A stretch of DNA of 64,000 nucleotides from Sipunculus nudus (GCA_026874595.1 CM049311.1:14847676-14911675), one strand, 5' to 3'; shown: positions 1 through 13,900, numbered from the stretch's first letter. Notes: generated from the sequence alone by a model not told the origin. Translations and numbers: made by a program.

Positions 1-60
1 ACTGTCCGAAAGACCACCTGTCTAATAAGACCACCTGCAGTCAAGACCACCCTGAAGGTA
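1..60. repeat. Short AGACCACC direct repeats
   Basis: AGACCACC occurs three times (about 11, 28 and 44) with 16-17 bp spacing, so the window may open in the tail of a tandem array. Too little is present to name a family. The stretch from here to 906 has no other structure I can support. Confidence 0.4.
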
Positions 61-906
61 ACTGAAAACATTCACATTAATTATTATTGACCTGTCTTAT
101 AAAGCCATACATACATTAATACTTCTTTTCACTAGTCCTAAGGGTGATCTAATTCTACACTAAAATATGGGATTATAACCATAATATTAAGCAGAATTTT
201 AACAAAATGGTTCGATAAATGACAAATTTTCAAGAGTGATTATTATCATGGTAGTAATAAACACTTCCTTTACAGATACTGAAACATACATAAAAGAAAA
301 ATATTGGTGCATATTATTTTTTGGTCAGTGTGCTATGACAACCACCATATTTACAGGGAAGTTTGGCTTCCGAGGCTTGATGTTGAACTATGCCTGTCAT
401 TTCAAAGAGCCTCCATCTTAATGCAAGTATGCCAAGAGAACTTGTTTTTAAAGTGACAGTTTGCTAATCTCAGCCTTTTTAGGGTCAAGAGGTATGCCTG
501 GTTATATCACCATGGGTCTTGGAAAACAGTTTGTGTGATGAGCATGGATGGTCATCTCAGGGGTGCGTCAGATGGTGTTCAAGTGTTGGTGAGAAGAAAG
601 GCTGGCCAGAAAAAACCCGGATAATCGGGAGTATATAGTCATTAATTTTGACATGGAAAGGAACAAACAATTCAATGAACAAGGGAAAATAACTGAAGGG
701 CCAATCCCAGGTCTGAACCCATGTCTGGAGGTACACAAGTCCAGCATTCCTACCTTTTGGCCAATGAGGCAAACTTCACCAGTGAAAGAGGTAGGTCTGC
801 CTTTTATGAATCCTCTAACTAGTGTGTATATGCTCTTTAACCATATTTGTGTAGGTGTTCTCTTATGCATGTGCATGCCAATTTTCATTTGTGCTAATTA
901 TGTGTG

Positions 907-1276
907 AAGCTTATATGTAAAAGCCAACTTAAGGTCCCAAGCAGGATTCAGTACAAGGCTCTACATTAACTTTTGAAAGTACTTGCCCAGTCAGGCAAGG
1001 AACATGTAGCTTTTACTTGCCCATCATAAATTTTAACTTGCAATACAAATATTATTGATTGTATTCAAGAACACACAGATCACTTTTCAAGCCTTTATTT
1101 GGGTAAAGGTGTATGTTGGACCTACTTGCCCAGTCTGGCAAGTAGGAGGAGACTTCTAGTTGTCCTTCTACTATTTTATGGAACTTTCACTTGCCCCGGG
1201 CAAGCAGTTAACCATTAATGTCGAGCCCTGTTTATGAGTTTAAGCTTATATGTAAAGGCCCAGATCCCAAGCAGGG
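907..1276. repeat. Imperfect 35-39 bp direct repeats flanking a MITE
   Basis: The block at 907-945 (AAGCTTATATGTAAAAGCC then CCCAAGCAGG) recurs at 1242-1276 with several differences and a small length change. The two copies bracket the MITE at 954-1230. They are too long and too diverged for a normal hAT 8-bp target duplication, so an older segmental duplication or a second event is more likely. Confidence 0.6.
954..1230 (+). mobile_element. hAT-like MITE, copy 1 (CAGGGCTCGACATTAA termini)
   Basis: The left end reads CAAGGCTCTACATTAAC and the right end TTAATGTCGAGCCCTG, which are inverted copies of each other, followed on both sides by an inverted CTTGCCC motif. No transposase frame is present, so this is non-autonomous. 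A second copy, in opposite orientation, is at 60313-60571. Termini of the type CAGGGCTCG are common in hAT-derived MITEs; the class is inferred from that. No clean 8-bp target duplication is visible here. Confidence 0.65.
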
Positions 1277-1319
1277 AACTAGGACAGTCTTAAACCCAAT
1301 TGGGATTTTGTCTGGACCA

Positions 1320-1390
1320 ATCCAAGATAAAGAGAAAGAGACACAAATGGAAAGAAAGTAAGAGAGAGAGACAAAGAGAAGGAAGGTGAA
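1320..1390 (+). repeat. Purine-rich GA low-complexity tract
   Basis: A nearly unbroken A/G tract with many GAGA and AAAG words. It produces a Ser/Leu/Phe-rich ORF on the other strand that should not be read as a gene. The rest of 1277-1760 shows nothing else. Confidence 0.7.
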
Positions 1391-1760
1391 TTCTGGGTAA
1401 TGTGGTAAGTCACTAGACAAACGGGAATTAAGACAGATGTACAAAAGAACTGTGTTTGAGGTTTATCTTTCTATCAAAAGCAAATTCCATTCATTATATA
1501 TCTTATGAGACAAGAAAATAAAGCCATGTCTTTTAAAGGCTGAATCTGTACACAGAAACATAAATCACAACCATTATCACCCCATCCCGCATGTGTGTAA
1601 AAACATCAAAGCAACAAGATTCATCCTGGCTTAATATCAAAGGTCAATATCTGGAATCCGTCAATAATTCATTTATTCATGATGCAACTCCGATGAGCTT
1701 AACTTTGATCCTTTTAATAAATAATTTAGCATAGTAAATCTGTTATTGGCAGCTGCTTAC

Positions 1761-1934
1761 TGCAAAACATTTGCAACGGCAGTACCTGGTGAATTCCTCA
1801 GTGTGATTTGATCTGATTGCAATATACGAGATGACCGGTATCCCAGCAGCATCATAAATGTGTCATTAACAGTCATCCTTTTATCTTGCGCTACCTGTCC
1901 CGGCTGATTCCTGCCCAGGTCACAAATGGATCTA
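1761..1934 (-). CDS. Exon g of the minus-strand gene (174 bp, phase 2-2)
   Basis: The acceptor AATTATACAG and donor TTGCA|GTAAGC frame 57 whole codons, including RSICDLGRNQPGQVAQDKRM, DTFMMLLGYRSSRILQSDQ and NSPGTAVANVLQ. The segment is rich in Arg, Ser, Gln and Asn. It ends with an open phase-2 codon, so at least one more exon follows towards lower coordinates. A weak candidate is 732-774 (acceptor AAAAGGCAG, donor AAAAG|GTAGGA), which is in phase but has a poor pyrimidine tract. Confidence 0.82.
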
Positions 1935-4900
1935 CTGTATAATTATTTTTTTAGCTTGAAATGTTTTTCATACTCTGTGTGTACTGTGGTTGGTGTTTTG
2001 TTTGCAAAATTTGTCAAAGGGAAACTACTGCAAAAATAAACCATTGTAAATAAGATAACTGAACTACACAGGTGAAAATATACATTTATTGTATACAATC
2101 ATACTATGATGAACTCATTGGCATCTCTTAAACATTATCAATGCCTGTAGCATTGCAAGGAAAATCTTTGATATTATTAAGATTAACACAATTTATATGA
2201 TATCTGAAAATTACAGACTGATATAATGTAGGATATCAGATCATTTCCATTAGGCCAAAAAAAAAAAAATAATGGTATGGTTCTCAGGCACCAACTGCAT
2301 CAATTTTAACACACTGCATCAAAATTTTTCATTTTGATTATCATCTTTCAAGAAGATAAAATAATATAATTTTGATCAGATTTCCTTTGTTATGTAGTGT
2401 TTTTACCTGTTTAGCCATTATATTGTTATTTTCATGCTTTTTCCAGATCATGACATTTAAAATGAAACATTCAAAAAAGGTCAAAAAAAATATTGCACAC
2501 CCACACCGATTTTTGACAAAAAAGTGCCTGAGAACCATACTTTATTTTTGGCCTTTTCTGCCTTTATATAATGAACAAGAATTTCCATTCATTTGATGTT
2601 CCCTGGGTCTGATTCAAATTGTCAACAAAATTATATAAAATATTACCAAATACCAATGAGCATCCCATAATGGATAGAACAGACTACTACTGGTACACTC
2701 ACCCTACAGTCCTTAAGAAAGATGTATTTACATAGCTCTACTAAGATTGCTTAATATATTAAGTTACAAAAGCCAGAGAGCAGGCTAGAAAAAGAAATTA
2801 TTTCCCATTAGATGATTTGTAAACCTGAACAGCTTATTTAAACTACTGACAGTTATAAGAATGATAATTAAACCTTTTTCCATGTTTAAAATGTTACTAT
2901 TTTTCCAAACTGATGACCTTATATCCATTAGAAAATGATTATCTTGACTTTGAGGTACAATTGCTGATGTTGGTACAGATTTTTATAATAATATGAGCAA
3001 TTACTTCTTAAACAGAATGCCTTTTGAGTTTCTCCTTGCCAAGTGTAATAAATCCTCTAAATGCAGAAAATGACAGAAAATATTCATATTTCTTTTCTAC
3101 ATGAAAAAATAAGTCACAAATAGACAACTGATGGTAGCTTTGGCAAGCAAAAAATTATTCCATTCATCATATAAAATGCCATCCATGTCACTGAAACAGT
3201 TGTCTTGTCATGATATACTGAAAGTTTTTTTGTCTGGCCCACTGTCTCCCTCTACAGGACTGAACTAGAACTATCATTGTTTACTGAAAATGCTGCTATT
3301 ATCAAATTAACAGTCTCTCAGTCACTTTTAATCAACAAACCCATTATTTATTCCCTTTTTGTTAATCAAGGTCAATGAATGCTGTAATTAATAACACACT
3401 ATCACCTGACATTATTTCAAACCCTGCTAAATTTAAAACTATGAATTGTTCATTGTTAAGATTAAATTATCCCACTCTTTCCAATTACTGCAGTAATCTA
3501 ATTATATTCTCATTTAGTAACTCAATTGTGTTTCTCAAATTGTTGTTAAAAAAATGTTTCTTCTTTACTTTACCAGAGTCATATGACTGGAGCTTAGTTG
3601 AGTCATATGACAGGAGAATATCTTCATTAGACCAGCTTCAGTTAATAATAAATTACATTATGATTCTATTTTACACAAGTAATAATGTTTAAAAGGGTTG
3701 CAGGATGGTTATCGTCTGTCCACCAACTTATATCTATGGTGTTTTGGGGATAACTCTGATGTGCTCTTCAATATGGGGCCATCCACTGGTATTAGTAATG
3801 GCCTTTGATATAGCAATCACCTGTGAACTGTGTTGATGACAGCATACAACAAATTTTATTAGGATCCTGGCAAAGACATAAATGTACTTTTTCAGATAAC
3901 ATATCTAATTTTAATTATATTCTTTGACAATGTTTGGTGCTCTCCATTTTTTATAAATTATTGATCATTACCTGATCATTAACTTATATCTTTCAATATT
4001 ATATGAGTATTATTTACTAAAATAACTGTTAAAATTGATTGGCACCACTTGGAAGAGCAGATTATAAATTGTATTTATAATTAATCTATTGCAGCGAGTA
4101 AAATTTCAAGGAAACGCATAAAGGATTCAGAACTGAGGGAGATGGAAGGAATATTTCAGTTATTGTAATGATTGGCTTTTCTTCACCACAAGAACAAATA
4201 AACAAATAAATTATAATGATTGCAAATGGCTATTCTTACTGAAACAAAGATTATTAATTATCTAATAGAACAGTAGTGAGTGGGCAACATCAATGTTCAA
4301 CCAAAGATTATTATTCTGATTGCTGTATTCTGCGTACACTTTTTTTTAAAATGACAAGTAAATATTCAAATTCATAAGAAGCTATTGTTGACTAAACAAT
4401 GGACATCAAGCATTCCTTGGATCTGGATGATAAAACAATGCTAGGCAGCAGGAAGCAATGACATGAAGTTTCCTTATAGATGAATTATGCTTTGCAAGAT
4501 GAAAATATACTGTGGAAGGGAAAAATCAGTTGTCACACTTGAATGTAGCTATTGTAAATAGCACAATGGATTAATCACGTGGTGATGGTGGACAACTGAT
4601 GGTGAACAGATATCAGGAAAGATGGAAGCACTGTTTCTGGGATAATCTTAATTGATGAAGTCCACTTCCTATTGAGAAGAAAATACACTGAAATGAGCAA
4701 GTGACCCATGGGTCATGATGCTCAGCTGACTGATGTGTTGGTATTATCTGCTTCATCTCAAGAAGAAAATAGTCTGTTGAAATGAAAAATAAAGTGACAA
4801 GCTCATAAGTGGGTATTCTTGTTTAAACAAAGGTATCAACCATCTATGACATCTGCTAATGGTCTTGTTTCAATGTAGTTCTTTTCATCATATTAAGCTA

Positions 4901-7900
4901 ATGATCCACATAGACCACGATCAACTATGACAAATACCTGTGGATTTACCAATTAAACCTTATTTACTTTTTCCTATTTCGAAACCTAAACAAGGCCTAC
5001 ACGCCTAATGCGAACCTGTGCAAAGTTTAGGAGTGTAAATTGAGGTTTATTTTTAAAATTTAATATTGATCCTCTTATGTCCTGCATATCCTACTTAGTC
5101 ATTATGATTTCAGCAAAATGGATGTTTCCAACCTGCAAGTTTCAGACTAGGACATTTTAAAACCAAAATATGGGTAGTCAACAAGCAACTATGTGTATCC
5201 TCCAAAATCAGAGCCGGACAGGTGAAGTGAGACATGGATTAAGTGGCAAGGAGAGTAGAGTGAGGTGTGTTGCATATTAGCATGGATGTCTGCAGCTTGA
5301 ACGTGAATGTAGGTGGTGCCACCTGTCATAAAATTTAGAAAATTGTCCAGGATGTATAAACCTGCAAAATTTCAGGTGGATAAGTCAAACCACTGCTGAC
5401 ATAGGAATGATTTTATCCCAAGGCAGATGAACAGATGGACGCTGTGCATAAGTGGTTGCAGGTGGCGCCACCAGTTTTGCCTATGATGAAGAGCTATGTG
5501 AGATCTAAACACAAGCAAAATTTTGGCCAAATCGGTCAAACGGTTCCCGAGATATGACCTTGGATGTCTGCAGAGTAAACGTGAATGTAGGTGGCGCCAC
5601 CTGTCATAAATCAAGAAAGCTGTCCAGAATGTATAAACCTGCAAAATTTCAGGTCGATAAGTCAAACCACTTCTGAGATATGAGTGATTTTATTCCAAAG
5701 CAGATGAGCAGATGGACACTGTGCATAAGTGGTTGCAGGTGGCGCCACCATTTTTAGTGTATGTTATAAAGCTATCAAAGGGCTACATTTGTGCAAAATT
5801 TTTAGCCTGATCGGTCAAACAGTTCCCAAGATATGTGGGTTTATGTGTGGAAACAGACGCACAAATTGACGCTGGGCAGCAAGGAAAGGTCAGAGGTCAA
5901 CCAAAAATGAAGGCGCAGCAGTTCACATGTGACTGATCATAATTCCAAATTTTAAAAAATTCTGCCCCAGGGTTATGGAGGAGTTCTCCGGAAACCTATG
6001 CGGCGATGGCGTCCGACTAAAAACATAGTATCCGCATAACTCTTGTTTTGGCGGATACAATGATTGTAGCTGGCACCACCAGTCTTATATACAACAAAGA
6101 AATATATTCATATGCCCAATGTCAGACTGATATGTCAAACCCCTCTAGTGAAATAAGCAGGGACATACACTGTGCAAAAATTATTGTAGGTGGCGCCACA
6201 TGTCTTGTACATTATAAAGCTACCCGATATGTATTAACATGCCTAATTTTAGGCTGATGTATCAAATTCCTCTGTAGAAATAAGCAGGCGCATACACTGC
6301 AAAAGTCAATGTAGGTGGCAACACCTGTCTTGTTAATGAGAATATTATCAAAGACGCATAGACAGGTCAAAATATTAGTCCAATACATCAAACTTCCCCA
6401 GAGTTTGATGCACTGGGCTGACAAGGCTTAGGTGAGTAAGGCACTTGCCCCCGAGTGACCTGTGACAAATTGCTGCCTCAAGCTACTGCACTGAGTGAAC
6501 TCTTGACCTGCACCTGGCTAGACTGAGTGAACTTTTGACATGTACCTGGCTGCACTGAGTGAACTCTTGACCTGTTGCATAATCTGACACAGTTGGCAGT
6601 CTACCAAAGCTATAAATAGATTCAGGCTGAACTTTGGTGCCAAATATGATGCAGTGAGCAGTCTGCCAAAGCTATATATAGAATGCAGCTACTGCACTGA
6701 GTGAACTCTTGACTTATACTGGCTGCACTTCTTCCAATCCTGGCACTGTGCCAAAACTATTTATAGAGCTGACATCATCTTGGCTAATGGCCAACATCAA
6801 GGCTCTGGCAAGCTGCCAATGGTAAACCAAGTGCTGCCATCTGTACACAAAAAAGGTCCCTACTTGAAATAACTTTGAAATTTATTTTCCCAATACAAAA
6901 TGCTTTTCAGCTGACTTTTTTATAAAAAAGAAATCAGGAATATATGTAAAATTATTACGGATGCATACTGAATGCAAAATTAAAATACAGATATATCTCA
7001 TTGATGGCAAATTCTTGAATTAAGTTGAGAAGGGATACCAATAATTTATAATCTACATACAGTTGTCTTTATATAGCCACAGAGAGCAGAATATCCTGGC
7101 ATCAAAATTATAGTCTAAAGAGACAGGCCGGGGCGGTGGTCTCAGACCACCTCAACCGTGTCTGTCTAGTGACTCAAAATACTAGATCTAGTCTAGAGCA
7201 GAATATCCATGATTGTAACATTGCCTGGTATAATGAATAACTTAAATCATATATCTGAATTTTTTAAAAGCTTTTAAAAATACTTTCTTGTCAATATTAA
7301 CCAAAGATAACCTGAAATCTAAATGTCTGGTGGCATGATGTAATAGATGCTGATAAACTGATGCCAGGCTAATGTAACAGCATCACACAGCTAACATTTA
7401 TGGTAAAATGACTCAATTCAATCTCAATAATTCAGCCAGAAAATCATTCATGTGGAACCATTAATGACAATTATTATAAGAATTATTGTAGGGTTATTCT
7501 TGTAAAATATTTAACAAACTGGCTTCAGTGGCATCATTCTAAAATGTTTATAACTCATATAGGAAGATACAGCAAACTGGCTAAGTTCAGCTTCCCGTAA
7601 CTCAGCCAAAAAGCACTGAACCAAAACCATTTGAACAATCTCGAATTATCATCATCTGAGGATAATTAATGTGTGAGATTTAAGAATTTGGCCCAGTGGT
7701 TTTTGAGAAGAAGGTCTTTTTAGCCACTGAGCTAAAATGGGCTGTTATGGCATATGACTAAATTCAGCTTCCCATAACTTAGCCAAAAGTCACTGAAAAG
7801 ACACCATTTGAACAAACTTCATAAAGCACTACCCTAGGATCATTTCTGTGCGATATTAAACATTTTGGCCATATGGTTTCAGAGAAGAAGTTTTTTATAG

Positions 7901-10900
7901 CCCTCAGTGTGATACAGGCACTAATGACCCCGTACAAAAAAGGCGGATGCAGGTGGCGCCACCAATACCTCAATTTTTAGATTTGACTCATGTGACCAAT
8001 ATTGGCATAAAATTTGGTGATGATAGCTCCAGCCGTTTCTGAGATTTAAATTTTAATATGCTTTTTTGCACAGTTAACAAAGTTCAACCTCCTGTAACTC
8101 GGCCAAAAATCTCCGAACTGGAACCATTTGAACAAATTTGAGAAAGATTGTTCCAGGGATCATTTCTCTGAAATATTGGACAATTTGGCTGGACAGTTTC
8201 GGAGAAGAAGATTTTTAAAACTTTTTTAGCTTTTTCCCTATAAAATCTATGAAAATGCAGTTAGAAAAAAAAATAAACAAAATCCTATATAGTTTTTTGG
8301 ATGACTGATTATTTGCAAAAAATTTCGCGATGCTAGCTCCTGCCATTTTTGAGATAGCTATGGTAAACGTACAGACGACGCACGACGCACCACGCACGAC
8401 ACACGATGGACGATGCCGCACCATCGCATAAGCTCACAGGTTCGCTAAAAAGGTTTGAAAAAGATCCGTGAAATATTTTTCAAGTCATTATGTGTACAAG
8501 GTTTGTCTACAGTGGTGGTGCGACCATGCTGAAACCATAGCGTCCCTGACTTCTAAGTCTGGGGATACAATAATCTCTGCATATTATCTTTGCTAACCTT
8601 TTCTCCCAAAAGTCAATTCTTCTTTTTTTGGTTCACTGAGTAAAGATTGATAACTGACTTTAGCCAACAGCCAGCCCTAGGTTTAATTAAAGTTTCACAA
8701 AATGTCTGAATAAAATATATTTCTTACCTAGGTGAGACCAGTGGAGAGTTCTTGGTGAAAGCTTCAAGTTCCAGGGGATCCACATATGTGTGAGGAGGCT
8801 ACAATCAAAGGATTATGTAAAATAAAGTTGAATCTAATTGTCCAGACTGCAACCACATCCATTTCAAAAGAAGCAATTTACCACAAAAGACCATGTTAAT
8901 TGCCATCCATGTATAGCACGTAACCAGCACGTATAGCACGTAAATCCAGAAACATGGTAGGGGAAGACCCCTTCCCCTCTGGATGTGACTGTAGCAGCAG
9001 ATAAGTGATTGAATACTAAAATGGGCTAATTTCCTTTTAGGGATTTTGCCATCTTTACGGTTCAAGCTTTAATAAACTGCACAGACTTATTTGTCTGAGT
9101 AAAAGAAAGACAGAAAAATAATTAGGATTTTACAATACAAAATGGCAGTTTGGTACCAGACTGTGTAAAGGTTATATTTACAGTCCTTTAACTGTTGCCA
9201 TAGAGAAAGAACACATTTATTATCATGATGGTTGTCTAGACATCATATCAGATGTTAAGTTTACAGTTACACTTTGCTGTGTATTTTTCCAACATAATCA
9301 CGCCATATCTTGGAATGGAAACAGATGTTTGAAATAGGTATAACAGACCTACAGGTAAATCATAAGTAAACTAGATGTTAACTAACTACATATTATTTCA
9401 GGCCACTTGACTAGACAGATGGTCGGCTTAATTTTATGGTTGTTAGAACAATATGCTTCAAGTTATCTGAAACAACACCAAAAAACTAGAATATGGGTAG
9501 TCGACAAGCGACTACGTGTATCTGCCTAAATCAGAGTGGAACGGGTGAAGTGAGGCATGGATTGAGTGGCAAGGGGAAATAGAGTGTTGCATATTAGCAT
9601 GGATGTCTGCAGCCAAATTGTGTATGTAGGTTGCCCCCCCACCACAAAATCCAGAAAGCCGTCCAAGTTGTATACATATGCAAAATTTAAGACAGATAAG
9701 TCAAACCACTACATGTATATGAGTGATTTTAGCCCGTGGCAGACAAACAGATGGACGCTGAGCAAAAATGGTGCAGGTGACACCACCAGTTTTGCGTATG
9801 ATAAAGAGCTATGTGAGAACTATACACATGCAAAACTTTGGCCCAATCGGTCAAACGGTTCCCAAGATATCAGCTTGGATGTCTGCTGCATAAACTAGAA
9901 TGCAGGTGGCGCCACCTGTCATAAAATCAAGAGAGCTGTCGGGGATGTATAAACCTGCAAAATTTTAGGCAGATATGTCAAACCACTGCCGAGATATGAG
10001 TGGTTTTATCCCATGGCAGACAAACAGACAGGAGCTGTGCAAAAATGGCTGCAGGTGGCGCCACCAGTTTTGCGTATGATAAAGAGCTATGTGAGATCTA
10101 TACACATGCAAAATTTTGGCCCAATCGGTCAAACGGTTCCCGAGATATGAGCTTGGATGTCTGCAGCGTAAACGTGAATGTAGGTGGCGCCACCTGTCAT
10201 AAAATCAGAAAAGCTATCCAGGATGTATATGCATGCCGAATTTCAGGTGAATTAGTCAAGTCACTGCAGAGATATGAGTGATTTTAACCCAAGGCTGACG
10301 AACAGATGGACACTGTGCAAACATGGTTGCAGGTGGCGCCACCATTTTTTGTGTATGTTATAAAGCTCTCCAAGGGCTACATTTGTGCAAAAAAATTTTC
10401 CTGATCGCTCAAACGGTTCCGGAGATATGAGCTTGGATGTCTGCAGCGTAAACGTGAATGTAGGTGGTGCCACCTGTCATAAAATCAGAAAAGCTATCCA
10501 GGATGTATAAGCATGCCAAATTTCAGGTGAATTAGTCAAGTCACTGCAGAGATATGAATGATTTTAACCCAAGGCAGACGAACAGATGGACACTGTGCAA
10601 ACATGGTTGCAGGTGGCGCCACCATTTTTTGTGTATGTTATAAAGCTCTCCAAGGACTACATTTGTGCAAAAATATTTTCCTGATCGCTCAAACGGTTCC
10701 TGAGATATGAGCTTGGATGTCTGCAGCGTAAACATGAATGTAGGTGGAGCCACCTGTCATAAAATCAGAAAAGCTATCCAGGATGTTTACGCATGCCGAA
10801 TTTCAGGTGAATTAGTCAAGTCACTGCAGAGATATGAGTGATTTTAACCCAAGGCAGACGAACAGATGGACACTGTGCAAAAATGGTTGTGTATGTTATA

Positions 10901-13900
10901 AAGCTCTCCAAGGGCTACATTTGTGCAAAAAAATTTTCCTGATCGATCAAACGGTTCCCGAGATATGTGGGTTTATGTGTGGAAACAGACGCACAAACGG
11001 ACGCAGAGCGCAGAGGAAAGGTCAGAGGTCATAACAAAATCGGGGTGCAGCAGTTCATATGTGACCCGAACATAATCCCGGGTTTCGTAAAATTCCGCCC
11101 AGCGGTTACGGAGGAGTTCTCCGGACACCTACGCGGCGGCCGCGGCGGCGTGCAGCTGAAAACATAGTATCGGCAAAACTCTGTTTTGGCGGATACAATT
11201 AATCTGGTTTCAGCTTTCAAACTCTTGAAAAATATATAGAACTGGGGCTCCTAGTTCCTTAATATTGTTTTGTTAGGTATTGTTATTCCTTAGTGACAGA
11301 GTTGGGGATCCTCCCTCATGACTAACAAGAACTGGGGACCCATTCTCCTCAGTGAGGTTGTTAGGGATCATTGCTGTTGAGTGACAGAGCTGGGTATGGA
11401 GTGACATAGCTCAATATGGAACGACAAAGCTGGGTACTGAGTGACAGAGCTGGGTATCGAGTGACAGAGCTGGGCATTGAGAAACAGAGCTGGTTATTGA
11501 GTTACAGCTGGGTATTTGGGTAACAGAGCTGGGTTTATTGTGACAACGCTACGTATTGAGTGACAGAGCTAGGTACTGAGTGACAGAGCTGGGTATTGAG
11601 TGACAGAGCTTGGATCCTCACTCCTTATTCACAGAGCTGCTTGGTCTCAGCTCCAGGTTGACTAGAGCTCCTCAGTGGCATAGTTACAGATCCATGATTA
11701 AAGAGCTGGATGTATTGGATCATAAGCAACACAGCTCAGTACCCCAGCTACCGGGTGACAAAACCAGTCTTCGATCCAAAAAGTTCATGAGTGAGAGAGA
11801 AGGGTATCCTAGCTCAGCAATGACAGAGCTATCTGTTAAACGCAACAAGTGCCAAAGTTGGGTATTCTAACTACTGGGTGACATAACTCCATGGGTATTC
11901 TAATACCCCTTTCACACAGCAAACACAAACCGTTTTAAAACTGTTATGAGTGTTCACACAGCAATCAAAAGAGTTTTCAAACCACTTTGGCTAAAGCTTT
12001 TTGGATCAACCTCAGAAGGTGGTTTCATAACATTTTGAATGCAAATCGTTTCATCTGCTTTGCTTAACTGTTGTGTTAACGCTTTGAAACATTTTCAGAA
12101 TGGTTTGAAAATGGTTTGGCCTTATGCCTGTGTGAACTCATTAAAACGTTTTGGCCAAACAGCTTAGCAGAAAGTGTTTGAAAACGTTTGCAATGCGAAA
12201 GGGGTATAACTAAATGGGTGTCAGAGCTGGTAGATGTCAATTTTGTGAGTAACAGAGCTGGGTAACCTAGTGTGGTGGTGTCAGCATAACCATGCTGCCT
12301 GGTACCGGTATCTGCACTCGATTCCAGTCATTACTGTTTTGTTAACCAGTCAGATATTTGACTGTTTTTCACCAACTTATGGAAGCAGGTTGCCGCCCCA
12401 GCTCGATCCCAACAGGTGTTTTCTGGATTAAGCATTTATTAGAAGATATTGTAACTTTAATCACTTGTAATTATTAAACATCAAAGGTTATTCTATACTA
12501 AGGCATGAATATAAAAAGTTGTCCAAACCATTACAGAGCATTCACAGGGCACTTCAGCAGAGCATGATTCAGTTAGTATTTGAAACGGTTTGAAACAACC
12601 TCCTTAGCTGGATTCAGAGTGTTTGGCCAAATCGGATCAAAAACCCTTTGGATCATCCTGTGAATGCTCAATTCACATTTAAAAAATTTTAAACCTGTTG
12701 CATTTGCCATGTGAAACGGGTATATTATTCCCTGTGCAGGTAGGCCAGACAGATGGCCAGACAGAGAGATGGCTGACACAGGCTGATTGCTATAGCTCAG
12801 GTGATTCTCAGCCAACTGAGCTTAAAAACAATCTTTTACTACACCAGACACAACAAGAAAGAAAGGTTATTTGTCTAAGATTACTAGTTCGCATGACGAA
12901 GCGGCTAATCTCTTTAATAGATTATTTCATTGAATACTTCCAGTTTCACGACCTCCAGCCTATTTGTATTATGGTACCTCCATTTCAGCACTTACTGAAA
13001 TTGGTTTATTTTCAGGGCTAACTGACTGAAATATTCAATATGTTCAACCGGTTACTTATAATCATAAACAGCTGTGCTCCTTTCTTTACTTTTTTCGAGT
13101 AGGTAATTAAAGGTTAAGATTATGACTTTAAATGGATCCAAATGATTCTTGAAATGAACCATTAAAAGCATTGCAAAATATCTAAATTACATCCAATTTA
13201 CTTCAGAGCACTTAAGCTTTATTAATATTAAATGGTGCTTAAAACTTTATTCCTCAACCCCATAAAGTGTGGCCTTATTGATTAATAAATCATATAAAAA
13301 TGCATAATATTTTAAGTGGGTGATTGTGTTCAAAACCATACTTTTTTACACTTTCAATAATTAAAACAAAGTCTTAATTTTGTAGTTGTTTAATGGTGTT
13401 TAAAATTGAATCATTTCAAACCAAACTAATTATGGCCCTATTAATAATTAAAACATAAATGCAATAATTTGGTAAATATGAGAAAATAAGGCTCAAAATA
13501 TGAGCTGGCTCTACTTACTGGTGGGCGCACAGGAAGGGGTGGAGGAACACTGCGAGCAGATTGACCATAAATACTGCACAAAACAAACCCCTGTGGATCC
13601 ACACACTCCAGCTGCTAAAAAAAAGTAAATATCACTTAATTACAAAAAAAAGACATTGTTTAATGAAGAATATAATATCTTGCCCTGAGGCTGAAAAAAC
13701 GTCCACTAAAGACTGGGTGGTATAAGGAAGCATTTAGCGATTTGAGCATCAAAGACACCTGCTTGTCATGTCAGTGTTTATATCCTTTTAGATAACAGGA
13801 TACAAATTTCAAACTTTTTTCTTTCATTTCTTTACCCATTATCACCAAAACACCTGTTTCTGATTCATACTGCAGCAGTTTAGTACTTTGTTTCACCACC

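Noticed and set aside
1232-1444. Minus-strand ORF of 70 codons
   Set aside because: Composition follows the purine-rich tract at 1320-1390; no start or splice support.
8215-8424. Array of GACGCAC-like words as a CRISPR-like or regulatory array
   Set aside because: It is a decayed tetranucleotide run in the 3' part of a mobile element, like the GACG run at 17446-17495.
9566-11034. Six or more ORFs of 63-110 codons with similar sequence (for example MAPPTF...KLISPEPF on the minus strand)
   Set aside because: They recur with the 280-bp unit of element B, on both strands and in several frames, and are products of the repeat rather than genes.
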